Below are positions 44,410 through 54,305 of a stretch of DNA of 64,000 nt, one piece after another. Positions within the stretch are counted from its first letter, which is position 1. The number at the start of each line of letters is the position of its first letter. The translations under genes and the position numbers were made by a program. This DNA is from an uncultured Clostridia bacterium. GTDB taxonomy: Bacteria; Bacillota; Clostridia; Peptostreptococcales; Anaerovoracaceae. Under the pieces are notes generated by a model. It did not search any database. It was not told the DNA's origin and worked only from the letters and a program-made list of their open reading frames with translations. The stretch is taken from the NCBI GenBank assembly GCA_944383465.1, contig CALWPQ010000025.1, positions 87,469 to 151,468 on the forward strand, written 5' to 3'.

Positions 44410-45615
44410 ATGGAGAAAAAATTTGTGCCGCTTTTATTTGCGGGAGACATAAATGTTTACAGTGTGGTAAGAGCGTTTAACGAAGCGTACGGGATTAAGC
44501 CGTATGCATACGGAAAATTTGCCGCTATGCCGTGCATAGAAAGCAAAATACTGAATTATACGGCAAATCCGAGGGCAGACGAGCAGGACACCTTCCTCGG
44601 CCTCGTCCTCGATTTTGCCGAGGCTCATAAAGACAAAACGGTGCTGCTCATAGGCTGCGGCGACAGCTATGTACAGCTCATAAGCGCAAACAAGGACAAG
44701 TACCCCGAAAATGTCATAGCGCCTTACATTTCGGTGGATATGATGAACGAGCTCACGCATAAAGAGAAATTCTACGATATGTGCGAGAAAACAGGCGTCG
44801 ACTATCCTGATACATTCGTTCACAGAAAGCAGCTGGGCTATGACTTTGAGCTTCCGTTTGCCGGTCCTTTTATAATAAAGCCTGCAAATGGCGTTGAATA
44901 CTGGAGACATCCTTTTGCAACACAGAAAAAAGTGTACAAGGTAGATACGAGATCCGAGCTCGAAGCGGTGCTCGCTGACATATACGGAGCGGGCTACGAC
45001 GATTCTGTGATAATACAGAATTTCATACCGGGAGACGACACATATATGCGTGTACTCACAAATTATTCGGACAAGCATGGCAAAGTGAAGATGATGTGTC
45101 TTGGACACGTGCTTCTTGAAGAGCATACGCCGCACGGTATAGGAAATCACGCTGTAATCATAACCGAGCATAACGAAGAGGTGGAGCAGCAGTTTAAAAA
45201 GCTGCTCGAGGAGATGGGCTATATCGGTTTTTCCAATTTTGATATAAAATACGATCAGCGCGACGGAAAATATAAGGTATTTGAGATAAATACGCGTCAG
45301 GGACGCTCAAATTATTATGTAACCGGAGCGGGAGCGAATGTAGCGAAGCTTTTTGTCGATGATTATATCGAAGATAAGGATATGCCTCTTCACATCGTCG
45401 ATAATGAAAGTCTTTGGATGGTAGTGCCTAAGGGCGTTGCTTTCAAATATATAAAACCTCACGAGTATAGAGAAAAGATGAAAAGGCTCATAAAAGAGGG
45501 AAAAATGAAGAATCCGCTCTTTTATGATAAGGACAAAGGCTTTAAGCGCAGGTTGAGGCTCGCTAAATCTATGCTCGGGCATTATTACAAATACAATAAA
45601 TATTTAGGAAAGTAA
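44410..45615 (+). CDS. ATP-grasp carboxylate-amine ligase (D-aspartate ligase-like)
   Basis: 401 residues. The ATP-grasp core shows FAGPFIIKPANGVEYWRHPF (ATP-binding Lys) and KVFEINTRQGRSNYYVTGAGANVA (metal-binding Glu and Asn). Its closest recognisable group includes D-aspartate ligases (Asl) that attach D-Asp to the side-chain amino group of the third residue in the peptidoglycan stem. It lies 17 bases before a MurE-like ligase without a diaminopimelate motif, which fits an L-Lys/D-Asp-type crossbridge. The substrate is inferred from context only. Confidence 0.75.
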   Translation: MEKKFVPLLFAGDINVYSVVRAFNEAYGIKPYAYGKFAAMPCIESKILNYTANPRADEQDTFLGLVLDFAEAHKDKTVLLIGCGDSYVQLISANKDKYPENVIAPYISVDMMNELTHKEKFYDMCEKTGVDYPDTFVHRKQLGYDFELPFAGPFIIKPANGVEYWRHPFATQKKVYKVDTRSELEAVLADIYGAGYDDSVIIQNFIPGDDTYMRVLTNYSDKHGKVKMMCLGHVLLEEHTPHGIGNHAVIITEHNEEVEQQFKKLLEEMGYIGFSNFDIKYDQRDGKYKVFEINTRQGRSNYYVTGAGANVAKLFVDDYIEDKDMPLHIVDNESLWMVVPKGVAFKYIKPHEYREKMKRLIKEGKMKNPLFYDKDKGFKRRLRLAKSMLGHYYKYNKYLGK

Positions 45616-45632
45616 CAAAGGGGAGAAAAAAT

Positions 45633-47138
45633 ATGGAAAAGAGACACACTATTTCAGAATTTACAGACTTGCTCGCGGAAAACGGACTTATAAGCGAGAT
45701 GAGCATAGGAAGCTCAGGTGAAAAGACGATAGAATACATTTCGTTTAGCTCTGCGGATATGAGAAACAATACGCTTTTTGTATGTAAGGGTAAGCACTTT
45801 GAGGAAAAATATCTTGCGGATGCGCTCGCAAGAGGCGCGGTCATATATGTGAGCGAGAAGAAGTATGAGGCAGGCGATGGCGCTCCGTACATCATCGTGA
45901 ACGATATGAGGCGGGCAATGGCGCTGATAGCCAATCTTTTTTACAATGATGTGTGGAAGAAGCTCAATATCATAGGAATTACGGGCACTAAGGGCAAGTC
46001 GACGACGACATATTTTATGAGATATATACTCGATGACTTTATGAAAGCTGAGAAAAAGCCGAGGTCTGCTGTTATTTCGAGCATAGATACTTATGACGGC
46101 GTTATAAATGAAGAATCACACCTCACAACACCGGAGGCGTTTATGATTCATAAGCACTATCACAATGCGGTTGAAAGCGGAATCGAGTATCTTACTATGG
46201 AGGTTTCGAGCCAGGCGCTTAAATACCATAGAGTAATGGGTATAACATTTGATGTCGCCTGCTTCCTCAATATCGGCCAGGACCACATAAGCGATGTGGA
46301 GCATACGGATTTTGACGATTATTTTAATTCCAAGCTCAAGATATTCTCACAGTGCAAAACGGCCGTAGTAAACTTAAATGCGGATCACGCCGACACGATC
46401 CTTGCCGAGGCCAAAAAAGGTGCAGAAAAAGTGATTACCTTCGGCCTTATGCCGGAAGCTGATGTTTTTGGCTACGATATCATTACAGACAGCGACGGCA
46501 TAGCTTTTAAAGCGCGTACGCCAAAGTTTGACGAGGAATTTAAGATCGGAATAAGAGGTCTTTTCAATGTTCAGAATGCACTTGCAGCCATTGCAATGTG
46601 TACAGCGCTTGATGTACCGGTGGAGTATATAAAGTCAGGGCTTTTAAAAGCGAGAGCTGATGGCAGGATGGAGATATACACGGCGCGCAAGAAAGATTTG
46701 AGCGTTATAGTGGATTACGCGCACAATAAAATGAGCATGGAGGCGCTTTTCGAGTCGACTCAGAAGGAATTTCCGGGGAAAAGAATTTCGATAGTATTTG
46801 GCTGTCCGGGAAATAAAGCTTATGGCAGAAGAAGAGAGCTTGGAGAAATAGCAGGACGCTATTCCGACGCGATTTATCTGACCGAGGAAGATCCGGGTGA
46901 AGAATCGGTTGTTGATATCTGCAATGAAATAGCAAAATATGTGGAAAAGGAACACGCAAACTATAAGATAATACCTGACAGGCGAGAGGCGATAAGGGAA
47001 GCGATAAAGAATGCCGGCGACAATGCGGTGGTGCTCGTTACAGCCAAGGGCAGAGAAACGCGCCAGAAACGCGGTACGGAATATATAGAGGTCGCCTCAG
47101 ATGTGGATATGGTGCAGGAGTTTTTGAAAGACGAATAA
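45633..47138 (+). CDS. murE: MurE-like UDP-N-acetylmuramyl-peptide ligase
   Basis: 501 residues, normal for MurE. The Mur ligase layout is clear: ATP-binding GITGTKGKSTTTYFM (near 117), TMEVSSQALKYHRV, carbamylated-Lys region with HADTILAE and the C-terminal VDYAHN and KGRETRQKRG. At the place where meso-diaminopimelate-adding MurE has DNPR, this protein has EDPG (in TEEDPGEES). The Arg that recognises diaminopimelate is therefore missing, so Lys, ornithine or another amino acid is probably added. With the D-Asp ligase-like gene upstream, a non-DAP peptidoglycan is predicted. It might also be a second MurE paralogue. Confidence 0.85.
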   Translation: MEKRHTISEFTDLLAENGLISEMSIGSSGEKTIEYISFSSADMRNNTLFVCKGKHFEEKYLADALARGAVIYVSEKKYEAGDGAPYIIVNDMRRAMALIANLFYNDVWKKLNIIGITGTKGKSTTTYFMRYILDDFMKAEKKPRSAVISSIDTYDGVINEESHLTTPEAFMIHKHYHNAVESGIEYLTMEVSSQALKYHRVMGITFDVACFLNIGQDHISDVEHTDFDDYFNSKLKIFSQCKTAVVNLNADHADTILAEAKKGAEKVITFGLMPEADVFGYDIITDSDGIAFKARTPKFDEEFKIGIRGLFNVQNALAAIAMCTALDVPVEYIKSGLLKARADGRMEIYTARKKDLSVIVDYAHNKMSMEALFESTQKEFPGKRISIVFGCPGNKAYGRRRELGEIAGRYSDAIYLTEEDPGEESVVDICNEIAKYVEKEHANYKIIPDRREAIREAIKNAGDNAVVLVTAKGRETRQKRGTEYIEVASDVDMVQEFLKDE

Positions 47139-47254
47139 AAAATAAGCCATCTGCGTGTCAAGCGCATTTTAAAACGCTTGTATGGGCTTAGGGCTGAAAA
47201 TGTACGGGATTTCTGGCAGCGCAAGCTGCTAATGACGGGAAAGCAGATAAGCAT

Positions 47255-48142
47255 ATGAGTAATAAGGCAGTATATATTCATACAAATGGTACGGAATTGT
47301 CGGATAAGACAAAAGAGCTTTTAAGAAGTAAGCTCGAACGCAGCGGATTTACAGTGCTAAGCGAATTTAAAACCGATGCGGAGCTTGCTATATGTGTCGG
47401 CGGCGACGGGGCGTTTCTCGACGCCGTACATAAATTTGAATTTCCGCCTGTACCGTTTATCGGTATAAATACGGGACATCTCGGCTTCTTTCAAGAGATA
47501 TTGCCCGAACAGCTTGACGAGTTTATATTTAATTACAAGCAAGGGAAATACAGTTTGCAGCCGCTTTCAACCGTAAAAGCTGAGGTTGTGGATGGGCGTA
47601 TAAGCGGTAATGACAGCAGCTTTAGCGGCTCGCGTACAGCTTTGAGGAGCGGCGAAAGAAAGATGAGCTTCGTGCCTGAGACTTTGGAGACGGCGGAATT
47701 TCGTGCGTTGAACGAGGTACTGATAAAAAGTGCGCATTCGCGCAGTATTCACCTCAACATTTCCATCGGCGGCAGTTTTATAGAGCGCTTTTCGGGTGAC
47801 GGTATACTGGTAGCGACTTCTGCGGGCTCAACCGGTTATAATTATTCGCTTGGAGGCTCGATAGTAGATCCGAGGCTGAAACTCCTTCAAGTAACGCCTA
47901 TTGCACCGATGAATACGACAGCCTATCGTTCATTTACTTCGAGCATACTTTTGCCTTCCGATATGACGATAGGAATAATTCCGGAGAGCGAAAATGCGGA
48001 GCTCTGCGTGGCGGTAGACGGTATAGAATACAAATACGATAACATAAAAGAAATAAACATCAGTATGGCGGAGACTTTTGTAAATCTTCTGCGTTTTGAG
48101 GGATATGATTTCTGGAACAAGGTAAAAACCAAGTTTCTGTAA
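47255..48142 (+). CDS. nadK: NAD kinase
   Basis: 295 residues. The signature GGDG (49-52) and the GINTGHLGFF loop identify NAD kinase; RALNEVLIKSAHSRSIHLNIS and SGDGILVATSAGSTGYNYSLGG follow. It phosphorylates NAD+ to NADP+. About 30 extra residues rich in Ser, Gly and Arg (roughly 110-140) lie between the two domains compared with B. subtilis. A non-ATG start is possible, but ATG 47255 fits. The RluA-type gene 62 bases downstream is a common partner of nadK in clostridia. Confidence 0.92.
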   Translation: MSNKAVYIHTNGTELSDKTKELLRSKLERSGFTVLSEFKTDAELAICVGGDGAFLDAVHKFEFPPVPFIGINTGHLGFFQEILPEQLDEFIFNYKQGKYSLQPLSTVKAEVVDGRISGNDSSFSGSRTALRSGERKMSFVPETLETAEFRALNEVLIKSAHSRSIHLNISIGGSFIERFSGDGILVATSAGSTGYNYSLGGSIVDPRLKLLQVTPIAPMNTTAYRSFTSSILLPSDMTIGIIPESENAELCVAVDGIEYKYDNIKEINISMAETFVNLLRFEGYDFWNKVKTKFL

Positions 48143-48204
48143 AGACGATTGATGCGCCAGCATATACAGCGCGGCGCTGAATTAAGGCATAAAACGGATT
48201 AAGA

Positions 48205-49239
48205 ATGGATAAATTTACTTATGTGGTGAAAAAGGAGGATGAGCAGTATCAGATAAAGGATATACTGCGCCATAACTTCACTTTTTCATCGCGGCTGAGA
48301 AAAAAGCTTAAACAAAACAATTCAATATTTTTGAACGGCGCCGAAACTGTGGGCTGGGCTACTCCGAAGGAAGGCGATATTATTTCAGTCAGGCTTCCCG
48401 AGGAAATGTCAAATTTTGAACCTGAGGATATTCCCGTATATCCGCTTTATGAGGATGACGACCTTCTCATAATTAATAAGCAGCCCGGTTATGTGGTGCA
48501 TCCAACGCGGGGGCAGCCGAATCATACTATGGCAAACGCGATTATGAAATATATGCTCGATACGGGGCAGAATTTTAAGATCCGCTTTGTGAACAGGCTC
48601 GACCGCGACACTTCAGGGGTGCTTGTAATTGCGAAAAATTCATATTCGCAGGAGGAACTCACGAAGCAGATGAAGCGGAATACAACGCGTAAGCTCTACA
48701 CGGCTCTGCTCTGCGGCCTTGTGGAAGGCGATGAGGGAACGGTGGATCTGCCGATAGGAAGACCGGATATGAACAGGGTGGAGCGCGGCATTTTGGCAGA
48801 AGCAAACGGCGGTTATGCGTCTGTTACGCATTACAGGGTGATACATCGTTTTCCAGCTGAGCTTGTGCGGCTTGACAGCAGCCTGACGGTGGAAAACGGA
48901 TTTGTAGAGGGTCAGAACGAGCCGTTTACTGAGGATGAGGCAAGCGAGCTCTTAAGACGCGGTCTTATATATAAAACCGATGGCTATACGCTGTGCGAGC
49001 TTATTCTTGAGACGGGTAGGACGCATCAGATAAGAGTACATATGGGTGCGCTCGGTCATTTCGTGCTTGGAGATACGCTTTATGGAGGAGTGCTTTGCAA
49101 AAAAAGTACAGACGGACTTTATGTGCCGCTGGCAAAAAGGCAGCTGCTGCACGCGAAAAAGCTGTGCTTTGAACATCCCGTGACCAAAGAGTATATGGAA
49201 GTTGAAGCGCCGCTTGCTTCCGATTTTGAAATATTATAG
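48205..49239 (+). CDS. RluA-family pseudouridine synthase
   Basis: 344 residues. An N-terminal S4-like part is followed by the catalytic signature NRLDRDTSGVLVIAKN with the catalytic Asp. The rest reads as a normal RluA fold (RKLYTALLCGLVEG, LILETGRTHQIRVHMGALGHFVLGDTLYG). About 40 additional residues (around 225-260) are inserted between the FPAELV strand and the KTDGYTLCEL segment. RluA/RluD-type enzymes isomerise uridines in 23S rRNA or tRNA; the position modified cannot be assigned. The gene follows nadK by 62 bases. Confidence 0.9.
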   Translation: MDKFTYVVKKEDEQYQIKDILRHNFTFSSRLRKKLKQNNSIFLNGAETVGWATPKEGDIISVRLPEEMSNFEPEDIPVYPLYEDDDLLIINKQPGYVVHPTRGQPNHTMANAIMKYMLDTGQNFKIRFVNRLDRDTSGVLVIAKNSYSQEELTKQMKRNTTRKLYTALLCGLVEGDEGTVDLPIGRPDMNRVERGILAEANGGYASVTHYRVIHRFPAELVRLDSSLTVENGFVEGQNEPFTEDEASELLRRGLIYKTDGYTLCELILETGRTHQIRVHMGALGHFVLGDTLYGGVLCKKSTDGLYVPLAKRQLLHAKKLCFEHPVTKEYMEVEAPLASDFEIL

Positions 49240-49371
49240 GAACGCTGTTTTAAATAAATCTGCATTTTTGTGCAGATGCAAGATGAACAAGCTGTAAATT
49301 ACAGCAGGCTATTGTTTGCGTATTGTTTACAGGCTTTATTTATTATATTAAAAAGAAAGGAGACAGGAGAA

Positions 49372-51003
49372 ATGGGCAGAATTTTACTTCATAATGCGAA
49401 GGTTTATGTTGAAAAGGGAGTGTATGCGCAGGCCGTGTTGACAGACGGAGGGCGTATTGTCAAAGTCGGTACTAATGAAGAAGTGCTGGCGCTTAAAAAA
49501 GACGGGGATGATATACGCGACTGCGGCGGCAAAACTCTTATTCCGGGGCTTAATGATACTCATATGCATCTTTTCATGTTTGCGGAGACGCTCAATCAGG
49601 CGCAGATTGAAGGTACAACTTCTATTGACGATATGATTAAGAGGTGCAGGGATTTTGCGCTATCTCATCCTCAGGCTGCGGAGCACGGCATCCATGCTAT
49701 GGGCTGGAATCAGGACCTTTTTACAGAGGGAGAAAAGAGAATTCCAAGCAGATACGATCTCGATAAGATAAGTACAGAGTATCCTATCGTGCTTGAGCGC
49801 ATATGCGGTCATATCTATTCCTGCAATACCAAGGCAATTGAGATGATGGGTGTTACAGCAGAGACACCGCAGCCAGCGGGAGGCGAGTTTGAAATCGGTC
49901 CTGATGGGTATCCAAACGGCGTGTTTAAGGAAAGTGCAACGGCGCTTGCGAATAATGTGGTGCCGGGATTTACAAAGGAAGATTACAGGAGAATATTGCA
50001 GGATGCGCAGAAGTATGCATTTGAGCACGGCCTTACAAGCGTGCAGAGCAACGACATTGGAACATCGTCGTTCAGAAATCAGCAGGAGGGCTTTGACCTG
50101 ATTAAGGATATGATAGCAAAGGGCGAGCTTAAGCTGAGATACGGCTCGCAGACTTGCTTTGAAAATGCTGAGCAGCTTAAGGAATTTCTGAGCGAAGGTG
50201 AATTTGCAAAGGGTAATTACGGTGAAGATCCTCTCTTTACGATAGGCGCTGTCAAGATGTTCAGAGATGGCAGTCTCGGCGGCAGAACGGCGCTTCTGCG
50301 CGAGGGTTATGTTCCTGACAGGGACAATCACGGTATAGAGTGGAACAGTTTGGAGGAGATAAGGAGCTTCACGAAGCTTGCCGCAGATTACGGCATTCCG
50401 GTTGTTACGCATGTAATAGGCGACGGAGCTGTTGAGAGCGTTATTCAGGCTTATGAAGAGGCGTTTGTCGATGGAAAGAATAAGAACAGAAATGCACTCA
50501 TTCATTGTCAGATTACAGATGCGCCGCTCGTAGACAGAATTGTGAAAGATGATATTTTGGTTTATGCCCAGCCGATATTCATAGATTACGATATGACTAT
50601 CGTGGAGCCGCTCTGCGGAGCTGCGCTTGCGGAAACATCGTATGCGTTCGGCACGCTGCTGAAGCGCGGAGCGCATCTTTCGTACGGCACCGACTGCCCG
50701 GTTGAAAGCTGCAATCCGTTCAGAAATCTGTACACAGCTATTACACGTAAGGGTGTAAATGGCGAGCCTGAGGGCGGCTGGTATCCGCAGGAATGCGTTG
50801 ACAGAGAGACGGCAATTGACGCGTACACATATGAAAGCGCCTATGCGCAGTTCCTCGAGGACAGAAAGGGCAGAATCAAAGAAGGATACTATGCGGATAT
50901 GGTACTGATGTCAAACGATATCTTCACTTGCCCTGAAAAGGAAATACTCGATATTACTTCGGAACTGACAATTGTGCGCGGCGAGGTAGTATACGAGAAA
51001 TAG
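49372..51003 (+). CDS. YtcJ-like amidohydrolase
   Basis: 543 residues from ATG 49372 with the ribosome site AAAGGAGACAGGAG; upstream in-frame codons to 49270 lack such a site. Metal-dependent hydrolase motifs: LIPGLNDTHMHLFMFA (HxH, about 55-65), GAVKMFRDGSLGGRTALLREGY (Lys position), VVTHVIGDGAVE and YGTDCPVESCNPF (metal-binding Asp). This group (YtcJ/AepA-like) hydrolyses amides such as N-substituted formamides, but physiological substrates are mostly unknown. The gene stands alone and ends in a terminator at 51060-51103. Confidence 0.85.
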   Translation: MGRILLHNAKVYVEKGVYAQAVLTDGGRIVKVGTNEEVLALKKDGDDIRDCGGKTLIPGLNDTHMHLFMFAETLNQAQIEGTTSIDDMIKRCRDFALSHPQAAEHGIHAMGWNQDLFTEGEKRIPSRYDLDKISTEYPIVLERICGHIYSCNTKAIEMMGVTAETPQPAGGEFEIGPDGYPNGVFKESATALANNVVPGFTKEDYRRILQDAQKYAFEHGLTSVQSNDIGTSSFRNQQEGFDLIKDMIAKGELKLRYGSQTCFENAEQLKEFLSEGEFAKGNYGEDPLFTIGAVKMFRDGSLGGRTALLREGYVPDRDNHGIEWNSLEEIRSFTKLAADYGIPVVTHVIGDGAVESVIQAYEEAFVDGKNKNRNALIHCQITDAPLVDRIVKDDILVYAQPIFIDYDMTIVEPLCGAALAETSYAFGTLLKRGAHLSYGTDCPVESCNPFRNLYTAITRKGVNGEPEGGWYPQECVDRETAIDAYTYESAYAQFLEDRKGRIKEGYYADMVLMSNDIFTCPEKEILDITSELTIVRGEVVYEK

Positions 51004-51059
51004 ACGGGACAATATTAAAGTTATTAAAGTTAGCTTAAATTTCAGCAATGCGAATAAAA

Positions 51060-51103
51060 AGACATTTTCGCGCGGGTGCTCTGCGGAGAAAATGTCTTTT
51101 TTT
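51060..51103 (+). terminator. Terminator of the amidohydrolase gene
   Basis: AGACATTTTC (51060-51069) pairs with GAAAATGTCT (51088-51097); TTTTTTT follows. Confidence 0.85.
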
Positions 51104-51208
51104 GTGATTTACAGTGAAAAAAGATAATTTTGTGTGAAAATAAGGAATAAAATGCAGGCAATTGCAAAAGCGTCACTGCAAAGCAAGTGACTGGAAAAGC
51201 GGCATTAC

Positions 51209-51236
51209 AAAAAGGACGGCGAACCGTCCTTTTTGA
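51209..51236. terminator. Second terminator-like hairpin before the convergent pepF
   Basis: AAAAGGACGG (51210-51219) and CCGTCCTTTT (51224-51233) form a perfect 10-bp stem with a 4-base loop, with T-rich sequence on both strands. Between 51104 and 51382 I see no gene. Confidence 0.75.
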
Positions 51237-51382
51237 GCACAGATAATTTTTGTAAATTCTTTATATCTGGTTATATGCCTGATGAATTTGGGGCTATATA
51301 CCTGAAGGATATGAAGCTTCATATGGCGCATATAAAATGCGAAAAAAATTGCCTTAGACTCAGGTTTGAGCCGTGTTTTATG

Positions 51383-53302
51383 CTATTCGCGTGTAATGCG
51401 GTCGAATTCATCGACGAGCTCTGCGAATACCTGCATAGCATTCTTGACAGGTGCTTCGGTGCCCATATCCACACCTGCAATTTTGAGAAGCTCGATAGGG
51501 TGATCGGATTCGCCCGTCGTCAGGAATCTCTTGTAAGCGTCGCGAGCGCTGTTCGGAGCATCGACGGAGCTGCCCGTTTCTAAAGCACAATCAATATCGC
51601 CTTTGTTTTCCGCACCTTTTATTATCAAATCTGAAATGGCTGTTGCAGCGGAATATCCGGTAGCGTATTTATAAACATAAAACGAGCGGTAGAAGTGCGG
51701 TATGCGAGCCCATTCATAGGCGATTTCGGGATCACAGACGACATTATCTCCGAAGTACAGGCGGTTGAGCTCAGCGTATTTTTCGCACAGCCATTCAGCG
51801 GTCAGCACCTCGCCGCGTTCTACGGCTTCGTGCGTGAGCATTTCAAACTCGGCGAACATCGTCTGACGGAAGAGGGTGGTACGGAATTCCTCAATGTGCA
51901 TATTCAAAAGGTATTTTTTCATATTGAGCGCGTCTTCGTACTCTTTAGAGCCTTTTTTTGCCGATTTCAGGCGATTTTCTTCTTTTTTGATGAGATACTT
52001 CATAAGAAGCGCTTCGTTGACTGTAGAGGCCACCTCAGCCGTAAAAATTGAATGACCGCCGTAAACGAACGGCTGCGTCTCGCGCGTGTAGCTGGAATGC
52101 ATAGAATGACCCATTTCGTGAACGATCGTAAACACATCCTTGAGCTTGCCGGAGAAGTTGAGCAATACATAAGGAAAGCTGTCGTAGCTGCCGAAACTGT
52201 AAGCGCCGCTCGTCTTGCCTTTGTTCTCAAAGACATCAACCCAGCCTGCAGCAATTCCGCGCGAAAGCCTTTCGATGTACTCGCTGCCGAGTACGGATAA
52301 ACCTTCCTTCATTATTTCCACAGCCTCTTCATAGGAAACAGGCTTTTCTTCAATTTCGATGAGCGGCACATAAACATCGTACATATGGAGTTCGTCCACG
52401 CCGAGCAGCCTTTTGCGAATTTCCATATACTTGTACATAGCCGGAAGCCCTTCGTGTACAGCCGTGATGAGGTTCGTGTACACTGACTTTGGAATGTCAT
52501 CTCCTGAGAGCGCGGCTTCGAGAGCTGAAGGATATTTTCTTATGCGCGCCGAAACGGCGTCTGTCTTGGTGTTGTAATTGTATGTCGTGGCGATAGTGTT
52601 GATGAGATCCATATACGCCTTGTACTTGGCTGTAAACGCATTGCGTCTCACATTTCTGTCATAACTTTCCATAAAAGAAATGTAATTGCCCTGCGTGAGC
52701 TCTACCATATCGCCGTCGGCGTCTTTTATTTCTCCGAATTTCATATCGGCGTTATTGAGCATTGTAAATATGTCATTTGTGGCTGACAGCACCTCGCCGA
52801 CCTGTGCAAGCAGGCTTTCCTCGGCTTCCGAAAGCACATGCGCTTTTAAACGAAGCGTGTCTTTGATAAGAAATTCGTAAACTTTAAGGCCGTCGTTTTC
52901 CGCAATAAATCCGAGAATCTTATCCTCGGGCACGGAAAGAAGCTCCGGAGTAAAGAATGACATTGCGGATGAAACCTTGGCGATGAGTGCATTGCAGCGG
53001 TCGTTCATAGCCTGGTATTTGGAGACTCTGTTGTCCTCGTCCTTTTTCATACGGGCATAAACGTAGACACGTTCGAGTTTCTGCCATATTTCATCTTTTG
53101 TCCTGAGCGCGTTTAACAGAGTATCCGCGCTGTCACCGAGATGCCCGGCATAGCGGCTGTATGCGCCGCCCGCTGAAAGACAATCTGCAAAATCTTTTTC
53201 CCAAGCCTCGGAATCGGCATACATCGCTTCGATGTTCCATTTGTACTTATTTTCAATTTCACTTCGCTCTCTTAATTTTTTTAAATTGTTTTCTTTACAC
53301 AT
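51383..53302 (-). CDS. pepF: Oligoendopeptidase F (M3 family)
   Basis: 639 residues; ATG 53302 has GGAGG on the minus strand with six bases of spacing. The zinc site is VHEMGHSMHSSY (HEMGH) and the C-terminal EFRTTLFRQTMFAEFEM belongs to the M3B family. PepF-type proteins cut peptides of about 7-17 residues in the cytosol. Length and motifs are complete. The gene converges with the amidohydrolase and diverges from murI; the 91 bases between pepF and murI hold a promoter for murI. Confidence 0.93.
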   Translation of the reverse strand: MCKENNLKKLRERSEIENKYKWNIEAMYADSEAWEKDFADCLSAGGAYSRYAGHLGDSADTLLNALRTKDEIWQKLERVYVYARMKKDEDNRVSKYQAMNDRCNALIAKVSSAMSFFTPELLSVPEDKILGFIAENDGLKVYEFLIKDTLRLKAHVLSEAEESLLAQVGEVLSATNDIFTMLNNADMKFGEIKDADGDMVELTQGNYISFMESYDRNVRRNAFTAKYKAYMDLINTIATTYNYNTKTDAVSARIRKYPSALEAALSGDDIPKSVYTNLITAVHEGLPAMYKYMEIRKRLLGVDELHMYDVYVPLIEIEEKPVSYEEAVEIMKEGLSVLGSEYIERLSRGIAAGWVDVFENKGKTSGAYSFGSYDSFPYVLLNFSGKLKDVFTIVHEMGHSMHSSYTRETQPFVYGGHSIFTAEVASTVNEALLMKYLIKKEENRLKSAKKGSKEYEDALNMKKYLLNMHIEEFRTTLFRQTMFAEFEMLTHEAVERGEVLTAEWLCEKYAELNRLYFGDNVVCDPEIAYEWARIPHFYRSFYVYKYATGYSAATAISDLIIKGAENKGDIDCALETGSSVDAPNSARDAYKRFLTTGESDHPIELLKIAGVDMGTEAPVKNAMQVFAELVDEFDRITRE

Positions 53303-53328
53303 AAACTGCCTCCGTGTATAATAATAAT

Positions 53329-53357
53329 TTGATTATTGACGATTAAATCTGTATAAT
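53329..53357 (+). promoter_or_regulatory. Sigma-A promoter of murI
   Basis: TTGATT (53329-53334), a 17-base spacer and a perfect TATAAT (53352-53357). Confidence 0.65.
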
Positions 53358-53393
53358 AATACTATACCACAAAATTGGAAGGATATCATAAAA

Positions 53394-54224
53394 ATGGACA
53401 ACAGACCTATTGGTTTTTTTGACAGTGGTCTTGGCGGGCTGACCTGCATACCATATCTTACGGCCGCTCTTCCCGAAGAGAAGATAATATATTTCGGCGA
53501 TACGGCGCGTACGCCTTACGGCTCAAAGGCTGTGTCTACAATAAAAACTTTTTCGATGCAGATAGCCGATTTTCTCGTGAGAAACGATGTGAAAATGATA
53601 GTTATAGCATGCAATACAGTAAGCTCTACCTGTCTTTCGGACTTGCAGGAGAGATTTCCACAGGTTCCGGTTGTCGGTATAATAGATCCGGCGGCCAAGC
53701 GGGTTGCAAGGAGCTGCGGGAGCGATTGCCGCCTGGGAATAATAGGCACGAAGGTAACGATACGCTCGCAGGCATATAACAGGCTCATAAATGAAATCAG
53801 ACCGGAGCTTGAAGTGCATACTGCACCGTGCCCGGCATTTGTGCCTCTTATAGAAGAGGGCATAATAAAAAACGACATAATGGATATGACGATAAAATAT
53901 TATTTAGACGATTTTATTCTCGAAAATAGAATCGACACGCTCGTGCTTGGGTGCACGCATTATCCGCTGATACGTGACAGTATAGAAAGACTCTATCCTG
54001 ACCTAAGAATAATAAATCCTTCTGAAGAAATAATAAACAGCATTAAGGAAATACTCGAAGAGCGCGATATGCTTGCGTCAGGATCAGATCTTGAAAATAT
54101 GTTTTATGCGAGCGATTTATCTGAGAATTTTACGAATATGATAGAGACAATATTTGCGCACACTCCTGTAAAGGTGCATTTTAAAAATCTCGATTTGATA
54201 GATATAAACAGCACAAAAAAATAA
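53394..54224 (+). CDS. murI: Glutamate racemase
   Basis: 276 residues, normal length. The two catalytic Cys regions are present: ACNTVSSTC (near 74) and LGCTHYPLIRDSI (near 185). FFDSGLGGLTCIPYL at the N-terminus is also typical. It makes D-glutamate for peptidoglycan. It lies 81 bases before an uncharacterised gene and is transcribed from the promoter at 53329. An aspartate racemase is the main alternative, but the GCTHYPL and ACNT motifs fit Glu racemase. Confidence 0.92.
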   Translation: MDNRPIGFFDSGLGGLTCIPYLTAALPEEKIIYFGDTARTPYGSKAVSTIKTFSMQIADFLVRNDVKMIVIACNTVSSTCLSDLQERFPQVPVVGIIDPAAKRVARSCGSDCRLGIIGTKVTIRSQAYNRLINEIRPELEVHTAPCPAFVPLIEEGIIKNDIMDMTIKYYLDDFILENRIDTLVLGCTHYPLIRDSIERLYPDLRIINPSEEIINSIKEILEERDMLASGSDLENMFYASDLSENFTNMIETIFAHTPVKVHFKNLDLIDINSTKK

Positions 54225-54305
54225 TGAACGAAATGGTTAAATAGAAATTGAACGATTGAAATTAATAAAAAGATGAGATAGAAACGATGAGATACGGTGA
54301 TAGAG

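Noticed and set aside
49258..49277. A terminator after the RluA-type gene (ATCTGCA/TGCAGAT)
   Set aside because: The 7-bp stem has no following T-run, so termination is doubtful.
51233..51583. A 116-codon plus-strand open frame after the amidohydrolase
   Set aside because: Most of it is antisense to the 3' end of pepF and it starts inside a terminator hairpin.
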